A stretch of DNA of 34,051 nucleotides from Cacconaster sp964598495 (GTDB taxonomy: Bacteria > Bacteroidota > Bacteroidia > Bacteroidales > UBA932): contig CAZRBY010000018.1 of the NCBI GenBank assembly GCA_964598495.1, positions 1 to 34,051 on the forward strand, written 5' to 3'. The position numbers and the translations under genes are program-made. Positions 14,433-22,327 of the stretch are shown here, piece by piece (within the stretch, counting starts at the first letter, position 1; every line of letters begins with the position of its first letter). The notes under the pieces were generated by a model. That model was not told the DNA's origin. It did not search any database and worked only from the letters and a program-made list of their open reading frames with translations.

Positions 14433-16892
14433 ATGACAGTTTCCTACAATTGGCTTAAAGATTATCTCAAATTTGATCTCCAGCCGGCAGAAGTTGCAAA
14501 GATATTGACCTCTACAGGTCTTGAAGTTGAACATATGAATCATGTGGAGCAAATTCCCGGTGGACTGGCCGGAGTCATCGTTGCTGAGGTTGTGGAATGT
14601 TTCGATCATCCCGATTCTGATCATCTGCATGTTACAAAACTCAATACAGGTGCTCCGGATCTCCTGCAGGTGGTATGTGGTGCTCCTAATGTTGCTGCAG
14701 GACAGAAGGTGCTCCTCGCAACAGTCGGAACAACTCTCCCTAACGAAGATGGAAGCGGCTTCAAGATCAAAAAGTCTAAAATCCGTGGAGTTGAGAGCTT
14801 TGGAATGATCTGCGCTGAGGATGAACTGGGTATCGGTACCGACCATCAGGGCATAATGGTGTTGGAGCCTGAAGCCGTCGTAGGTACTGCCGCTAAGGAC
14901 TACCTCGGTCTCAAGACCGATACTATCTTTGAAATAGGTCTGACACCAAATCGAATTGATGGTGCATCTCACATAGGAGTAGCACGCGATCTCTATGCAT
15001 ATTGCAAGTTGAGAAATATACCCGTCGAGTTTGCGCTTCCTTCGGTAGAGGGCTTTAGCAAAGGTGAAGGAGAATCTATTCCCGTCAGGGTTGAGGCACC
15101 GGATCTGGCTCCTCGTTATATCGGTATAACAATAAAAGGTGTGAAGGTTGGTCCCTCTCCCGATTGGCTCAAAGAGCGTCTCATGATGATCGGACAACGC
15201 CCTATCAATAATATTGTGGATATCACAAATTTTCTTCTAAATGAGAATGGACATCCGCTGCACGTATTTGATGCAGCAAAAATAGAGGGGCGGGAAGTGG
15301 TAGTGCGCCGAAGTACACCTAACTGCAAATTTGTTACTTTGGATGGAGTTGAAAGAACCCTTTCTTCCGAAGACCTCGTCATCTGCAATGCAAGGAATCC
15401 GATGTGTATCGCCGGAGTATTCGGAGGAGAAGATTCGGGAGTAACGGAGTCCACTACCGACATATTTCTTGAGAGTGCATATTTCAATCCCACAGGTATT
15501 CGCAAGACATCAAAGAGGCACGGACTCAAGACTGATGCCTCATTCAGATATGAGCGTGGAGTTGATCCCCTCAATACGATGTATGCTGCAAAACGTGCTG
15601 CTATGCTCATTACGCAGGTTGCCGGCGGACGAATAGTTGGAGAAATACGGGAATCCTATCCTAAAAAAATCCATGAATTGCAGGTCGAACTTGACTATGC
15701 ACGCATGGAATCATTTATAGGTAAAAAAATCGAGACTCAAACCATAAAGGATATTCTGGTCTCACTCGACTTCTATATCAGAAGCGAGAGTGAAACAGGC
15801 TGTCTGGTGGATGTGCCTTCTTATAGAGTGGATGTTACCCGCGAGTGTGATGTCGTTGAGGAAATACTCCGCATCTACGGTTACAATAATGTTGAACTTC
15901 CCCTCAATATGAAGGTGGGTATCAATAATACTCCCTCTCCCGATCCGGAGGCGCTTCGCTCACGCATCTCGGACTTTCTCGCCAATAACGGTTTTGTGGA
16001 GACAATGAATAACTCCCTAACAAAGAGTGAATATTATTCAAAACTCAAGACATACCCTGCAGAAAAGCTTGTTATGTTGCTCAATCCTTTAAGCCATGAT
16101 CTGGACTGTATGCGGCAGACTCTGATTCTCAATGCTCTCGAAGTTGTGGCATATAATCTCAATCGTCAGACAACCGATTTGAAGATTTTTGAGGTAGGCA
16201 ATGTCTACTCCTTTGTTCCGAAAGAGGGTGATAATGACCCCGCTTCCAACCTAAAGTCTTACAGGGAAGAGATGCGTATCTCTATTGCAATTACAGGTCA
16301 GGGAGCCAAGTCATGGCGTAACGAGACAGGACGCGGCCACTATTTTGCGCTCAAGGGCTATCTTGAATTGCTTCTAAAGAGACTTGGCTGCAATATCTAT
16401 GATCTTGAGACTGTGCCCGCTCCTTCGGATCTGTTCAGTGAGGGCCTGGAATATGGGTTACAGAGCAATCAGGTGGCAGTTTTAGGTGTGATTCAGCCGG
16501 CCCTTGCACGTCAATATGGTATCAAACAGCCGGTATTTGTGGCCGAACTAAGATGGAATGCCCTGATGGAACTGCTCAAACGAAATAAAGTGAGATACAA
16601 GGAACTTCCTCGATATCCTGAGGTCCGCAGAGACCTTGCTTTGCTATTGGACGAAAGCGTGACTTTTGCCGAACTTCGCGCATGTGCTTTCCGGACAGAA
16701 AAGATCCTGCTCCGTCAGGTGACCCTTTTTGATGTTTATCGCGGTGATAAGATTCCTTCCGACAAGAAGCAGTATGCATTGGGCTTCACTCTTCAGCATC
16801 CAGATCAGACTCTCACCGATGCTGATGTAGAAAAGGCTGTAGACAGGCTATACAATGCTTTCCAGACAAGATTCGGTGCAGTTTTGAGATAA
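14433..16892 (+). CDS. pheT: Phenylalanine--tRNA ligase beta subunit
   Basis: Beta chain of the (alpha-beta)2 PheRS that charges tRNA-Phe; it binds tRNA and edits Tyr-tRNA. The 819 residues match the long bacterial form. Order: tRNA-binding (EMAP/B2-like) domain near 40-150 (IVAEVVECFDHPDSDHLHV), B3/B4 editing domain (LTPNRIDG, HPLHVFDA, KRHGLKTDASFRYERGVDP), B5 domain (about 410-480), the inactive catalytic-like core, and a C-terminal FDX-ACB anticodon domain (about 725-819, RYPEVRRDLALLLDE). pheS is not in the window. The UbiA-family gene starts four bases after the stop. Confidence 0.97.
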   Translation: MTVSYNWLKDYLKFDLQPAEVAKILTSTGLEVEHMNHVEQIPGGLAGVIVAEVVECFDHPDSDHLHVTKLNTGAPDLLQVVCGAPNVAAGQKVLLATVGTTLPNEDGSGFKIKKSKIRGVESFGMICAEDELGIGTDHQGIMVLEPEAVVGTAAKDYLGLKTDTIFEIGLTPNRIDGASHIGVARDLYAYCKLRNIPVEFALPSVEGFSKGEGESIPVRVEAPDLAPRYIGITIKGVKVGPSPDWLKERLMMIGQRPINNIVDITNFLLNENGHPLHVFDAAKIEGREVVVRRSTPNCKFVTLDGVERTLSSEDLVICNARNPMCIAGVFGGEDSGVTESTTDIFLESAYFNPTGIRKTSKRHGLKTDASFRYERGVDPLNTMYAAKRAAMLITQVAGGRIVGEIRESYPKKIHELQVELDYARMESFIGKKIETQTIKDILVSLDFYIRSESETGCLVDVPSYRVDVTRECDVVEEILRIYGYNNVELPLNMKVGINNTPSPDPEALRSRISDFLANNGFVETMNNSLTKSEYYSKLKTYPAEKLVMLLNPLSHDLDCMRQTLILNALEVVAYNLNRQTTDLKIFEVGNVYSFVPKEGDNDPASNLKSYREEMRISIAITGQGAKSWRNETGRGHYFALKGYLELLLKRLGCNIYDLETVPAPSDLFSEGLEYGLQSNQVAVLGVIQPALARQYGIKQPVFVAELRWNALMELLKRNKVRYKELPRYPEVRRDLALLLDESVTFAELRACAFRTEKILLRQVTLFDVYRGDKIPSDKKQYALGFTLQHPDQTLTDADVEKAVDRLYNAFQTRFGAVLR

Positions 16893-16896
16893 AAAG

Positions 16897-17772
16897 ATGT
16901 ACGGTTTTTACAAGAAGGTCCTCCATTATTTCTCGCTGGTTAAATTTTCACATACCCTGTTTGCGCTCCCTTTTGCACTAATTGGGTTTGTGCTTGCCCT
17001 TAAAGAACCGGAAGTACATTTCGAATGGTTATCGCTTTTAAAGATAGTAGGGTGTATGTTTTTTGCGCGCAACAGCGCCATGGGATTCAATCGCTATGCC
17101 GACAGGGATATTGACGCCCGTAATCCGAGGACCCTTTTCAGGGAGATTCCTTCCGGAAAAATCACACCGCGGCAAGCTCTCGTATTTGTAATTATCAATA
17201 TAATACTCTTTCTGCTGACTGCTTTGAGTATCAATCCGCTCTGCTTTATTCTCGCATTTCCGGCTCTGGCAGTACTCCTTGGCTACAGTTATACTAAGCG
17301 CTATACCTGGCTGAGCCACTATGTGCTTGGAATCGCTCTCGGTATTGCCCCTTCGGCCGCTTTTGTGGCTATTACAGGCTATTTTACACCGGCAATATCG
17401 GTGCTTTCACTCTCTGTTTGCCTCTGGTCCTCAAGTTTTGATATTCTCTATTCTCTTTCGGATGAAGAGATAGACCGTCAGCAGGGTCTTCATTCAATAC
17501 CTCAAAAGTTCGGACGCGTAAAAGCAATGCGTATTTCCCTGATAGGACATCTTCTGTTGTTTTTTTTGATACCACTTTTTGGCCGGCTCATTTCGGGTAG
17601 TTGGCTTTTCATTATAGGCGCATGCATTTTTCTTGCGTTGCTGGTTTACCAGCACGCAATTATCTCTCCCACAAATCTGAAAAGATTAAATGCCGCTTTC
17701 TTTACATCAAACGGCATTGCATCACTGCTCTTTATGATTTTTGCGGTAGCTGACCTTCTATTTTTGCAATAG
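16897..17772 (+). CDS. UbiA-family prenyltransferase
   Basis: Integral-membrane prenyl transferase that attaches a polyprenyl chain to an aromatic acceptor. 291 residues with about eight to nine hydrophobic segments. First Asp-rich motif NRYADRDIDARNPRT (65-79; Asn65, Asp69, Asp73) and second YSLSDEEIDRQQGLHS (185-200; Asp189, Asp193) are both complete. It is closest in look to the 4-hydroxybenzoate/menaquinone (UbiA or MqnP-like) branch rather than MenA. In an anaerobe this suggests menaquinone synthesis, but the acceptor is not proven. It lies four bases behind pheT; its stop is one base from the convergent VOC gene. Confidence 0.88.
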   Translation: MYGFYKKVLHYFSLVKFSHTLFALPFALIGFVLALKEPEVHFEWLSLLKIVGCMFFARNSAMGFNRYADRDIDARNPRTLFREIPSGKITPRQALVFVIINIILFLLTALSINPLCFILAFPALAVLLGYSYTKRYTWLSHYVLGIALGIAPSAAFVAITGYFTPAISVLSLSVCLWSSSFDILYSLSDEEIDRQQGLHSIPQKFGRVKAMRISLIGHLLLFFLIPLFGRLISGSWLFIIGACIFLALLVYQHAIISPTNLKRLNAAFFTSNGIASLLFMIFAVADLLFLQ

Positions 17773-17773
17773 A

Positions 17774-18850
17774 TTATTTTTCCGGTTTTACCCTTAGAAA
17801 TCTGAATGCTTTGGTGATGATTCTGGGTAGCGGCTTACGGTCATCTTTTCCGGCAAGGTTGAGATAGATACCGAGTTTCTTGTGAATTGGCACCTTGTAG
17901 GTCTCCACAAACTCTATCAATGTGCCGTCTGGATCCTCTATGTAGGTGAAATGACCGTTGGCTTCGCCCATACCGAAGTCAGATCCGCTGTCGCAAACGA
18001 AGGGGTGTCCCGCCGCTTCGCAATCTTTACGGATTGCCTCCATATTGCGTACGTCAAAACAGAGATGTATATATCCCGGATCCCCCCAGAAACGGTCCTG
18101 ATAGAGTTTGACCGGAGTGCGGTCAAGTGATTGTACCAGTTCAAGATGTGTAGTACCGAGCACTTCGCTGAATGGACCCTGCAGTGGCTGTGAGCGTTCC
18201 AGCATAACACGATGAAGCTTCTGTTCGACACCGGGGACTCCTTTGAGGTCTTCAAAAACACCTTCTGCATCGGCAACCTTACGGTCGTAACCAAGTATTT
18301 TCCCGTAAAACTCAATAGATTTATCCATGTCCGAAACTCCAAGTACTACTCCGTTTGAGCCGCCTGTAATGGCACCTTTGACCTTTGTAAACTCAAAATA
18401 GTCTTCTTCTATTTCGAAAATATTTCCCCAAGGGTCTTTCATATAGAAGTGATCCAGTCCGGCAAATGACTTGCAGGGTTCGCTAAGCAGATCAAGGCCT
18501 CTGGATTTATAGGTATTATATGCCAGTTGTATATCGGGACATTTAATTTTACAGATAAAGATACCTGTATCACCGAGAAGTGGGGTAGAGGCAGGCCGGT
18601 TGAGCTCCCTTCCGCGGGGTTCCCAGATTTCAAGTCCACCGCCTCCGCGAAGGTTAAGAGCAAGAATCGCATATCTCGGTTGAGGTTTTCCGCCTGTGTA
18701 GGGTAACATCCTTTCGGCTACGCCTTCATCTCCGAGTACCTTAATATCTACTCCAAATTGTTCGATATACCATTTCCATGCAGCATTTGCATCTTGAACC
18801 CCTATGCCTACCTGCTGTATGGCGCTGATTACTTTGACTTTCTCTTTCAT
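17774..18850 (-). CDS. Two-domain VOC (glyoxalase/dioxygenase superfamily) protein
   Basis: 358 residues with two vicinal-oxygen-chelate domains: roughly 8-150 (VGIGVQDANAAWKWYIEQFG; DHFYMKDPWGNIFEIEE) and 165-318 (NGVVLGVSDMDKSIEFYGKILG; HLCFDVRNMEAI; FTYIEDPDGTLIEFVE). Candidate metal ligands include His134, Glu146 or Glu148, His262 and Glu314. The arrangement resembles extradiol-dioxygenase- or glyoxalase-like proteins, but the reaction cannot be named. The ~40-residue basic C-terminus (KKLGIYLNLAGKDDRKPLPR) is additional. It follows the SDR gene by 15 bases on the same strand, so the two probably act on a common substrate. It is unlikely to be methylmalonyl-CoA epimerase, which is a single ~140-residue VOC domain. 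Confidence 0.85.
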   Translation of the reverse strand: MKEKVKVISAIQQVGIGVQDANAAWKWYIEQFGVDIKVLGDEGVAERMLPYTGGKPQPRYAILALNLRGGGGLEIWEPRGRELNRPASTPLLGDTGIFICKIKCPDIQLAYNTYKSRGLDLLSEPCKSFAGLDHFYMKDPWGNIFEIEEDYFEFTKVKGAITGGSNGVVLGVSDMDKSIEFYGKILGYDRKVADAEGVFEDLKGVPGVEQKLHRVMLERSQPLQGPFSEVLGTTHLELVQSLDRTPVKLYQDRFWGDPGYIHLCFDVRNMEAIRKDCEAAGHPFVCDSGSDFGMGEANGHFTYIEDPDGTLIEFVETYKVPIHKKLGIYLNLAGKDDRKPLPRIITKAFRFLRVKPEK

Positions 18851-18865
18851 ATTTCTATAATTGAA

Positions 18866-19666
18866 TCAGGTGGCGGAAATTTTCTTGGCAAGCTTCCAAT
18901 AGAGCCACGGTGTATATTTGTATATGTAGCACATCAGAAGTTCAATCCGTCCGATGAGCTTTCTGTGTTTTCCTTTAGCGACAGCCCTGACCGCGGCTTT
19001 ACCGCAAAGGTCTACATCCATGCCGTTTGCCTGGCCGGCATCCATTTTGGCATAAGGCTTGCCGTCAGCCAATACCGCACTTTTGCTGATCTGAGTATTG
19101 ACTCTTCCCGGTATGATGAATGTAACCTTGATGTTGTCATTCTCCAGGTCGAGCGACTCGAAAAAGCCGAACAGAGCCCTTTTTGAGGCACAATAGGCAG
19201 ATCTTAGGGGAAACCCGAAGAGTCCGGAAATGGAGGTATTGACACCAATGTGAGTACATTTGGCAGCCTTAAGCATGGGAGCCAGTTTCTTTGTCATATA
19301 GACCGAACCGAAATAATTGATGTCCATCAGTTTGAGGTCTACTGAAAAATCGGTGTCCAGAGCGAGTGCCCTCTGGGAAATGCCCGCATTGAATATTATA
19401 ACCTCAGGTTTCAGATTTTCCTTCTCCATAAATGAAATCAGGTCGTCAATAGTCTCCCTTTTTTCGAGATTAAATTCGAAAGGCCACGCTTTCACGCCGT
19501 AACTGCGGCACAATCCGCAAACTCTCTCCAGCTGCTCAATACCCAGACCTGTTACAATCACATTTGCACCGTTTTTGGCCATATTGCAGGATATTGCCTC
19601 TCCGATGCCGGATCCTGCACCTGTTACAAGCGCTGTCTTGCCGGTATAAAATTTCTTTATTTTCAC
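18866..19666 (-). CDS. Short-chain dehydrogenase/reductase (SDR)
   Basis: Classical SDR of 266 residues. Cofactor motif TGAGSGIG (15-22), NAG (93-95), and catalytic Ser145, Tyr158 and Lys162 (YCASK). The C-terminus is hydrophobic and aromatic (LLMCYIYKYTPWLYWKLAKK, 243-262) and may bind the membrane, which is unusual for a soluble SDR and suggests a lipid-like substrate. It starts with GTG at 19664-19666. It is first in a two-gene unit with the VOC protein and divergent from the hydroxyacid dehydrogenase. Substrate unknown. Confidence 0.88.
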   Translation of the reverse strand: MKIKKFYTGKTALVTGAGSGIGEAISCNMAKNGANVIVTGLGIEQLERVCGLCRSYGVKAWPFEFNLEKRETIDDLISFMEKENLKPEVIIFNAGISQRALALDTDFSVDLKLMDINYFGSVYMTKKLAPMLKAAKCTHIGVNTSISGLFGFPLRSAYCASKRALFGFFESLDLENDNIKVTFIIPGRVNTQISKSAVLADGKPYAKMDAGQANGMDVDLCGKAAVRAVAKGKHRKLIGRIELLMCYIYKYTPWLYWKLAKKISAT

Positions 19667-19694
19667 GTCGTTTTATGGTTTTTTACAAAACGTC

Positions 19695-19702
19695 CAAAGT
19701 TA
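19695..19702 (-). promoter_or_regulatory. Candidate -7 element for the SDR-VOC unit
   Basis: Minus strand TAACTTTG (19702 to 19695) matches TAnnTTTG, 28 bases before the SDR GTG start. No clear -33 element. Confidence 0.4.
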
Positions 19703-19717
19703 GCAATAATAATTTGT

Positions 19718-19725
19718 TATTTTTG
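19718..19725 (+). promoter_or_regulatory. Candidate -7 element for the 2-hydroxyacid dehydrogenase
   Basis: TATTTTTG matches TAnnTTTG and lies 23 bases before the ATG at 19749. Together with the opposite element at 19695-19702 it forms a compact divergent promoter pair. Confidence 0.4.
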
Positions 19726-19748
19726 CATCCGTATAAAAACATGAGGAT

Positions 19749-20684
19749 ATGCAGAAACTGAAGATTGTTTTTCTCGACGCGGCAACAATAGGTGATGACG
19801 TTTCACTCCAGCCGATTATTTCTCTTGGACAATTGACTACATATTCATCTACGGCTCCCGACGAAGTAGTTAAACGCATCAGTGGCTGTGATGTAGTCAT
19901 CACAAATAAAGTATGGGTGGGGAAGAAAGAGATTCATTCCAATCCTTGTTTGAAGCTCATCTGTGTGGCTGCAACGGGAATGAACAACGTAGATTTGGCC
20001 TATGCCGCATCCAAAAATATTCCCGTACGCAATGCAGTCAACTATTCCACTGAAAGTGTGGCCCAGGTAACTTTTATGCACATTCTGAATCTTGTGGGTA
20101 AGGCCCCTTATTTTGACAATGCTGTCAAAAGCGGCTACTATAGTTCGGCAGGCTCCTTTACCGATGTCACAAATCCCTTTTATGAGCTAAAAGGCAAACG
20201 TCTCGGCATCATCGGTCTTGGCAATATCGGCTCCAGAGTGGCTCAGATTGCTGAAGTATTCGGTATGGAAATCTCATATTTTCCCACTTCGGGAAAGGCA
20301 CATTCCGACAAATATCCGGCCAAAGGGCTGGGACAGCTGCTCGCGGAGAGCGATGTTATAACCATACATGCTCCACTCAACGAACGCACAAAAGACCTGA
20401 TCACCCGTAAGGAACTGCATGCGATGAACCCTAATGGATATATCGTAAATATGGGGCGCGGAGGCATAATCAATGAGGCAGATCTGGCTGATGCGCTGGA
20501 TTCGGGAGTTATGGCGGGTGCAGCCGTGGATGTTTTTACCAAAGAGCCTCTGCCTGCTGACCATCCCTATTTAACAATGACAAAGAGGAATAAGTTGTTG
20601 CTTACCCCTCATATCGGTTGGGCCAGCAAAGAGGCCAGAGAGCTGCTCGTAGCCAAAATTGCCGAGAATATAAAGACCCTCTAA
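19749..20684 (+). CDS. D-2-hydroxyacid dehydrogenase (glycerate/hydroxypyruvate type)
   Basis: NAD(P)-dependent reduction of a 2-oxoacid, or the reverse. 311 residues with Rossmann motif GLGNIG (156-161) and catalytic Arg237 (NMGRGG), Glu266 (TKEPLP) and His288 (TPHIGW). The substrate domain has VAATGMNNVDL (73-83), where GMNNVD fits the glycerate dehydrogenase (HprA-like) branch better than phosphoglycerate dehydrogenase, which would carry extra C-terminal domains. The exact substrate is not settled. The stop overlaps the convergent deoC stop by four bases. Confidence 0.88.
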   Translation: MQKLKIVFLDAATIGDDVSLQPIISLGQLTTYSSTAPDEVVKRISGCDVVITNKVWVGKKEIHSNPCLKLICVAATGMNNVDLAYAASKNIPVRNAVNYSTESVAQVTFMHILNLVGKAPYFDNAVKSGYYSSAGSFTDVTNPFYELKGKRLGIIGLGNIGSRVAQIAEVFGMEISYFPTSGKAHSDKYPAKGLGQLLAESDVITIHAPLNERTKDLITRKELHAMNPNGYIVNMGRGGIINEADLADALDSGVMAGAAVDVFTKEPLPADHPYLTMTKRNKLLLTPHIGWASKEARELLVAKIAENIKTL

Positions 20685-21466
20685 AAATATTTCACTTCCC
20701 TTTCCTCAAGCGCCGAAAGGATATTGTTGGCCATACGGCTTGCTCCGAAACGGAAAAGTGCGGGAGTTAACCATTTAGTGCCAAGCGTATCACGTACTAT
20801 ATTGTAATAAATTAGCGCCTCTTCAGGCGTGGAGATGCCGCCGGCCGGTTTGAATCCCACTTTGCGTCCGGTCTTGCCGTAATATTTTGCAATAGCCTGG
20901 CACATCACTTGTGCTGCTTCAGGAGTGGCTGCAGGAGAGATTTTGCCGGTAGATGTTTTGATAAAGTCCGCTCCGGCCTCCATTGCGAGCATTGAAGCCT
21001 CTTCTATCTGAGCAGCATCCTTGAGTACACCTGTCTCGAGAATCACTTTGAGATGGACATCGGAGTTTATTGCCTTGATGGCTTTGTTTATCTCATAAAT
21101 CTCTCTTGAGGCCTCTTGCGGACGCCCGTCGAGAAAAGAATTGAGTGCAAGGACGATATCTACTTCGTCCGCTCCGTCGGTCACCGCCTCGGTACACTCG
21201 AGCAACTTGACTTTTAGAGGACTCTGTGATGCCGGAAAGCAGCCTCCTACCACTGTGATATGAACATCCTTGCTTTTTCTGGTAGCTGCGATAACTTCGG
21301 CAAAATTGGGATAAACACATATTGAAGCTGGCTTAGGATAGTCCGGAAAAACATTGTTGAAATTGTTTACTTTCTCCACCATAGCTCTAACCGATGCAGA
21401 AGTGTCGGTGGCATTGAGAGATGTCAGGTCGATCATCCCGAGAATAGTCTTGTAAATCTCTTTCAT
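20681..21466 (-). CDS. deoC: Deoxyribose-phosphate aldolase
   Basis: Cleaves 2-deoxyribose 5-phosphate to glyceraldehyde 3-phosphate and acetaldehyde in deoxynucleoside catabolism. 261 residues as in the E. coli-type enzyme. Asp103 (EVDIV), Schiff-base Lys170 (FIKTSTGK) and Lys206 (FKPAGG) are present. It lies downstream of dtd on the same strand; the 47 bases between include an imperfect copy of the dtd 3' end that runs into the deoC ATG (21466-21494). Acetaldehyde production would suit the aldehyde dehydrogenase at 11479, but no linkage is shown. Confidence 0.95.
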   Translation of the reverse strand: MKEIYKTILGMIDLTSLNATDTSASVRAMVEKVNNFNNVFPDYPKPASICVYPNFAEVIAATRKSKDVHITVVGGCFPASQSPLKVKLLECTEAVTDGADEVDIVLALNSFLDGRPQEASREIYEINKAIKAINSDVHLKVILETGVLKDAAQIEEASMLAMEAGADFIKTSTGKISPAATPEAAQVMCQAIAKYYGKTGRKVGFKPAGGISTPEEALIYYNIVRDTLGTKWLTPALFRFGASRMANNILSALEEREVKYF

Positions 21467-21494
21467 ATCTGATGTTTGTTTTTGCTGTCGATAA
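21466..21494 (-). repeat. Degenerate copy of the dtd 3' end upstream of deoC
   Basis: Bases 21466-21494 match 21511-21539 (the last codons of dtd) at 24 of 29 positions, and all five differences are transitions. Offset is 45 bases, a multiple of three. In the dtd frame the copy reads IDSKNKHQI against IDSKNRY-stop; two changes are silent third-position ones. Confidence 0.6.
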
Positions 21495-21510
21495 AAATCT
21501 CTTCAGTTAG

Positions 21511-21539
21511 TATCTAATATCTGTTTTTGCTATCAATAA
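21511..21539 (-). repeat. dtd 3' end, partner of the direct repeat at 21466-21494
   Basis: Source copy of the 29-base direct repeat. It covers the last codons (IDSKNRY), the TAG stop and a few bases beyond. Confidence 0.6.
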
Positions 21540-21966
21540 TTATGGTTACTGGGCCGTCATTGACCAGTGCAACTTCCATTTCGGCTCCGAATTCGCCACA
21601 CTGTACCTCCTTCCCGATGCAGTCGGAGAGGGTTTTCTTAAACTTTTCGTATAGGGGAATTGCCGTTTCCGGCTTCGCCGCAAAAATATAAGAGGGACGG
21701 TTGCCTTTCTTGGTTGAGGCGAAAAGCGTAAACTGGCTCACCACCAATATTTCGCCGCCGGTATCGGTAACGGAAAGATTCATAACTCCGTTTTCATCGT
21801 CGAAAATTCGCAGGGCTGCAATCTTATGACACATCCAGTCGATATCCTCATGCGTGTCTGCATCCTCAAATCCAACAAGTACCATCATCCCATATCCTAT
21901 CGTTCCGACCACTTTACCTTCAATTGTAACACTCGAAGAAGAAACCCTTTGTATTACTACTCTCAT
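21514..21966 (-). CDS. dtd: D-aminoacyl-tRNA deacylase
   Basis: Removes D-amino acids (and Gly from tRNA-Ala) mischarged on tRNA. The 150 residues match the family length. Cross-subunit active-site motifs are SQFTLFA (77-83; usual SQFTL) and NDGPVTI (136-142; usual GPVT). N-terminus MRVVIQRVSSSSV is typical. It is first of a dtd-deoC pair on the minus strand. Its upstream region is the palindromic repeat zone starting at 21997; no TAnnTTTG element is evident there. Confidence 0.96.
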   Translation of the reverse strand: MRVVIQRVSSSSVTIEGKVVGTIGYGMMVLVGFEDADTHEDIDWMCHKIAALRIFDDENGVMNLSVTDTGGEILVVSQFTLFASTKKGNRPSYIFAAKPETAIPLYEKFKKTLSDCIGKEVQCGEFGAEMEVALVNDGPVTIIIDSKNRY

Positions 21967-21996
21967 ATTGTTTAGTTTTTAGTTCCTGTACTTAAT

Positions 21997-22053
21997 ATTC
22001 AAATACCACAGCTTCGAAAATACAAAAATTTTCTCCGCTCGTGTTATTTGAAT
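21997..22053. repeat. 57-base palindromic repeat, copy 1
   Basis: Ends are inverted repeats ATTCAAATACCAC (21997-22009) and GTGTTATTTGAAT (22041-22053), pairing at 12 of 13 positions. An inner inverted repeat GAAAAT/ATTTTC surrounds the loop ACAAAA. It resembles a REP- or MITE-like stem-loop unit. Confidence 0.75.
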
Positions 22054-22060
22054 TTTTCAC

Positions 22061-22116
22061 ACTTCATACTTCATACTTCATACTTCATACTTCATACTTT
22101 ATACTTCATACTCCAT
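22061..22116. repeat. Heptamer array, eight ACTTCAT-type units
   Basis: Eight consecutive 7-base units: five ACTTCAT, one ACTTTAT, one ACTTCAT, one ACTCCAT. The plus strand of the array has no G. After the gap similar ACTCCAC units occur (22313-22326). Confidence 0.9.
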
Positions 22117-22148
22117 ATTTTACACTCAGCACTTATTTCGTATATTTT

Positions 22149-22202
22149 ATTCAAATACCACAGCTTCGAAAATACAAAAATTTTCTCCGCTCGTGTTATT
22201 TG
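22149..22202. repeat. 57-base palindromic repeat, copy 2 (last bases in gap)
   Basis: Bases 22149-22202 are identical to 21997-22050 (54 bases), 152 bases further on. The final AAT is lost at the gap, and the sequence resumes after it with AATTTTTCACACT, as found right after copy 1. Confidence 0.9.
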
Positions 22203-22302
22203 NNNNNNNNNNNNNNNNNNNNNNNNNNNNNNNNNNNNNNNNNNNNNNNNNNNNNNNNNNNNNNNNNNNNNNNNNNNNNNNNNNNNNNNNNNNNNNNNNN
22301 NN
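22203..22302. other. Assembly gap (100 N) within the repeat region
   Basis: Exactly 100 Ns, the conventional length for a gap of unknown size. The flanking sequences join seamlessly when compared with copy 1, so the gap may hide further 152-base units or nothing. Confidence 0.99.
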
Positions 22303-22327
22303 AATTTTTCACACTCCACACTCCACA

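Larger units (their letters stand above)
21967..22327. other. Gene-free repeat region with assembly gap
   Basis: No gene is supported here; apparent open frames are translations of the heptamer array. It holds two copies of a 57-base palindromic unit, an ACTTCAT heptamer array, a 100-N gap, and an ACTCCAC-type continuation that runs into the stop codon of the radical SAM gene. Confidence 0.85.

Noticed and set aside
17774..18850. VOC protein as methylmalonyl-CoA epimerase
   Set aside because: The epimerase is a single short VOC domain; this is a 358-residue two-domain protein far from mutAB.
22061..22116. CRISPR array
   Set aside because: Units are 7 bases with no spacers between them and no cas genes nearby.
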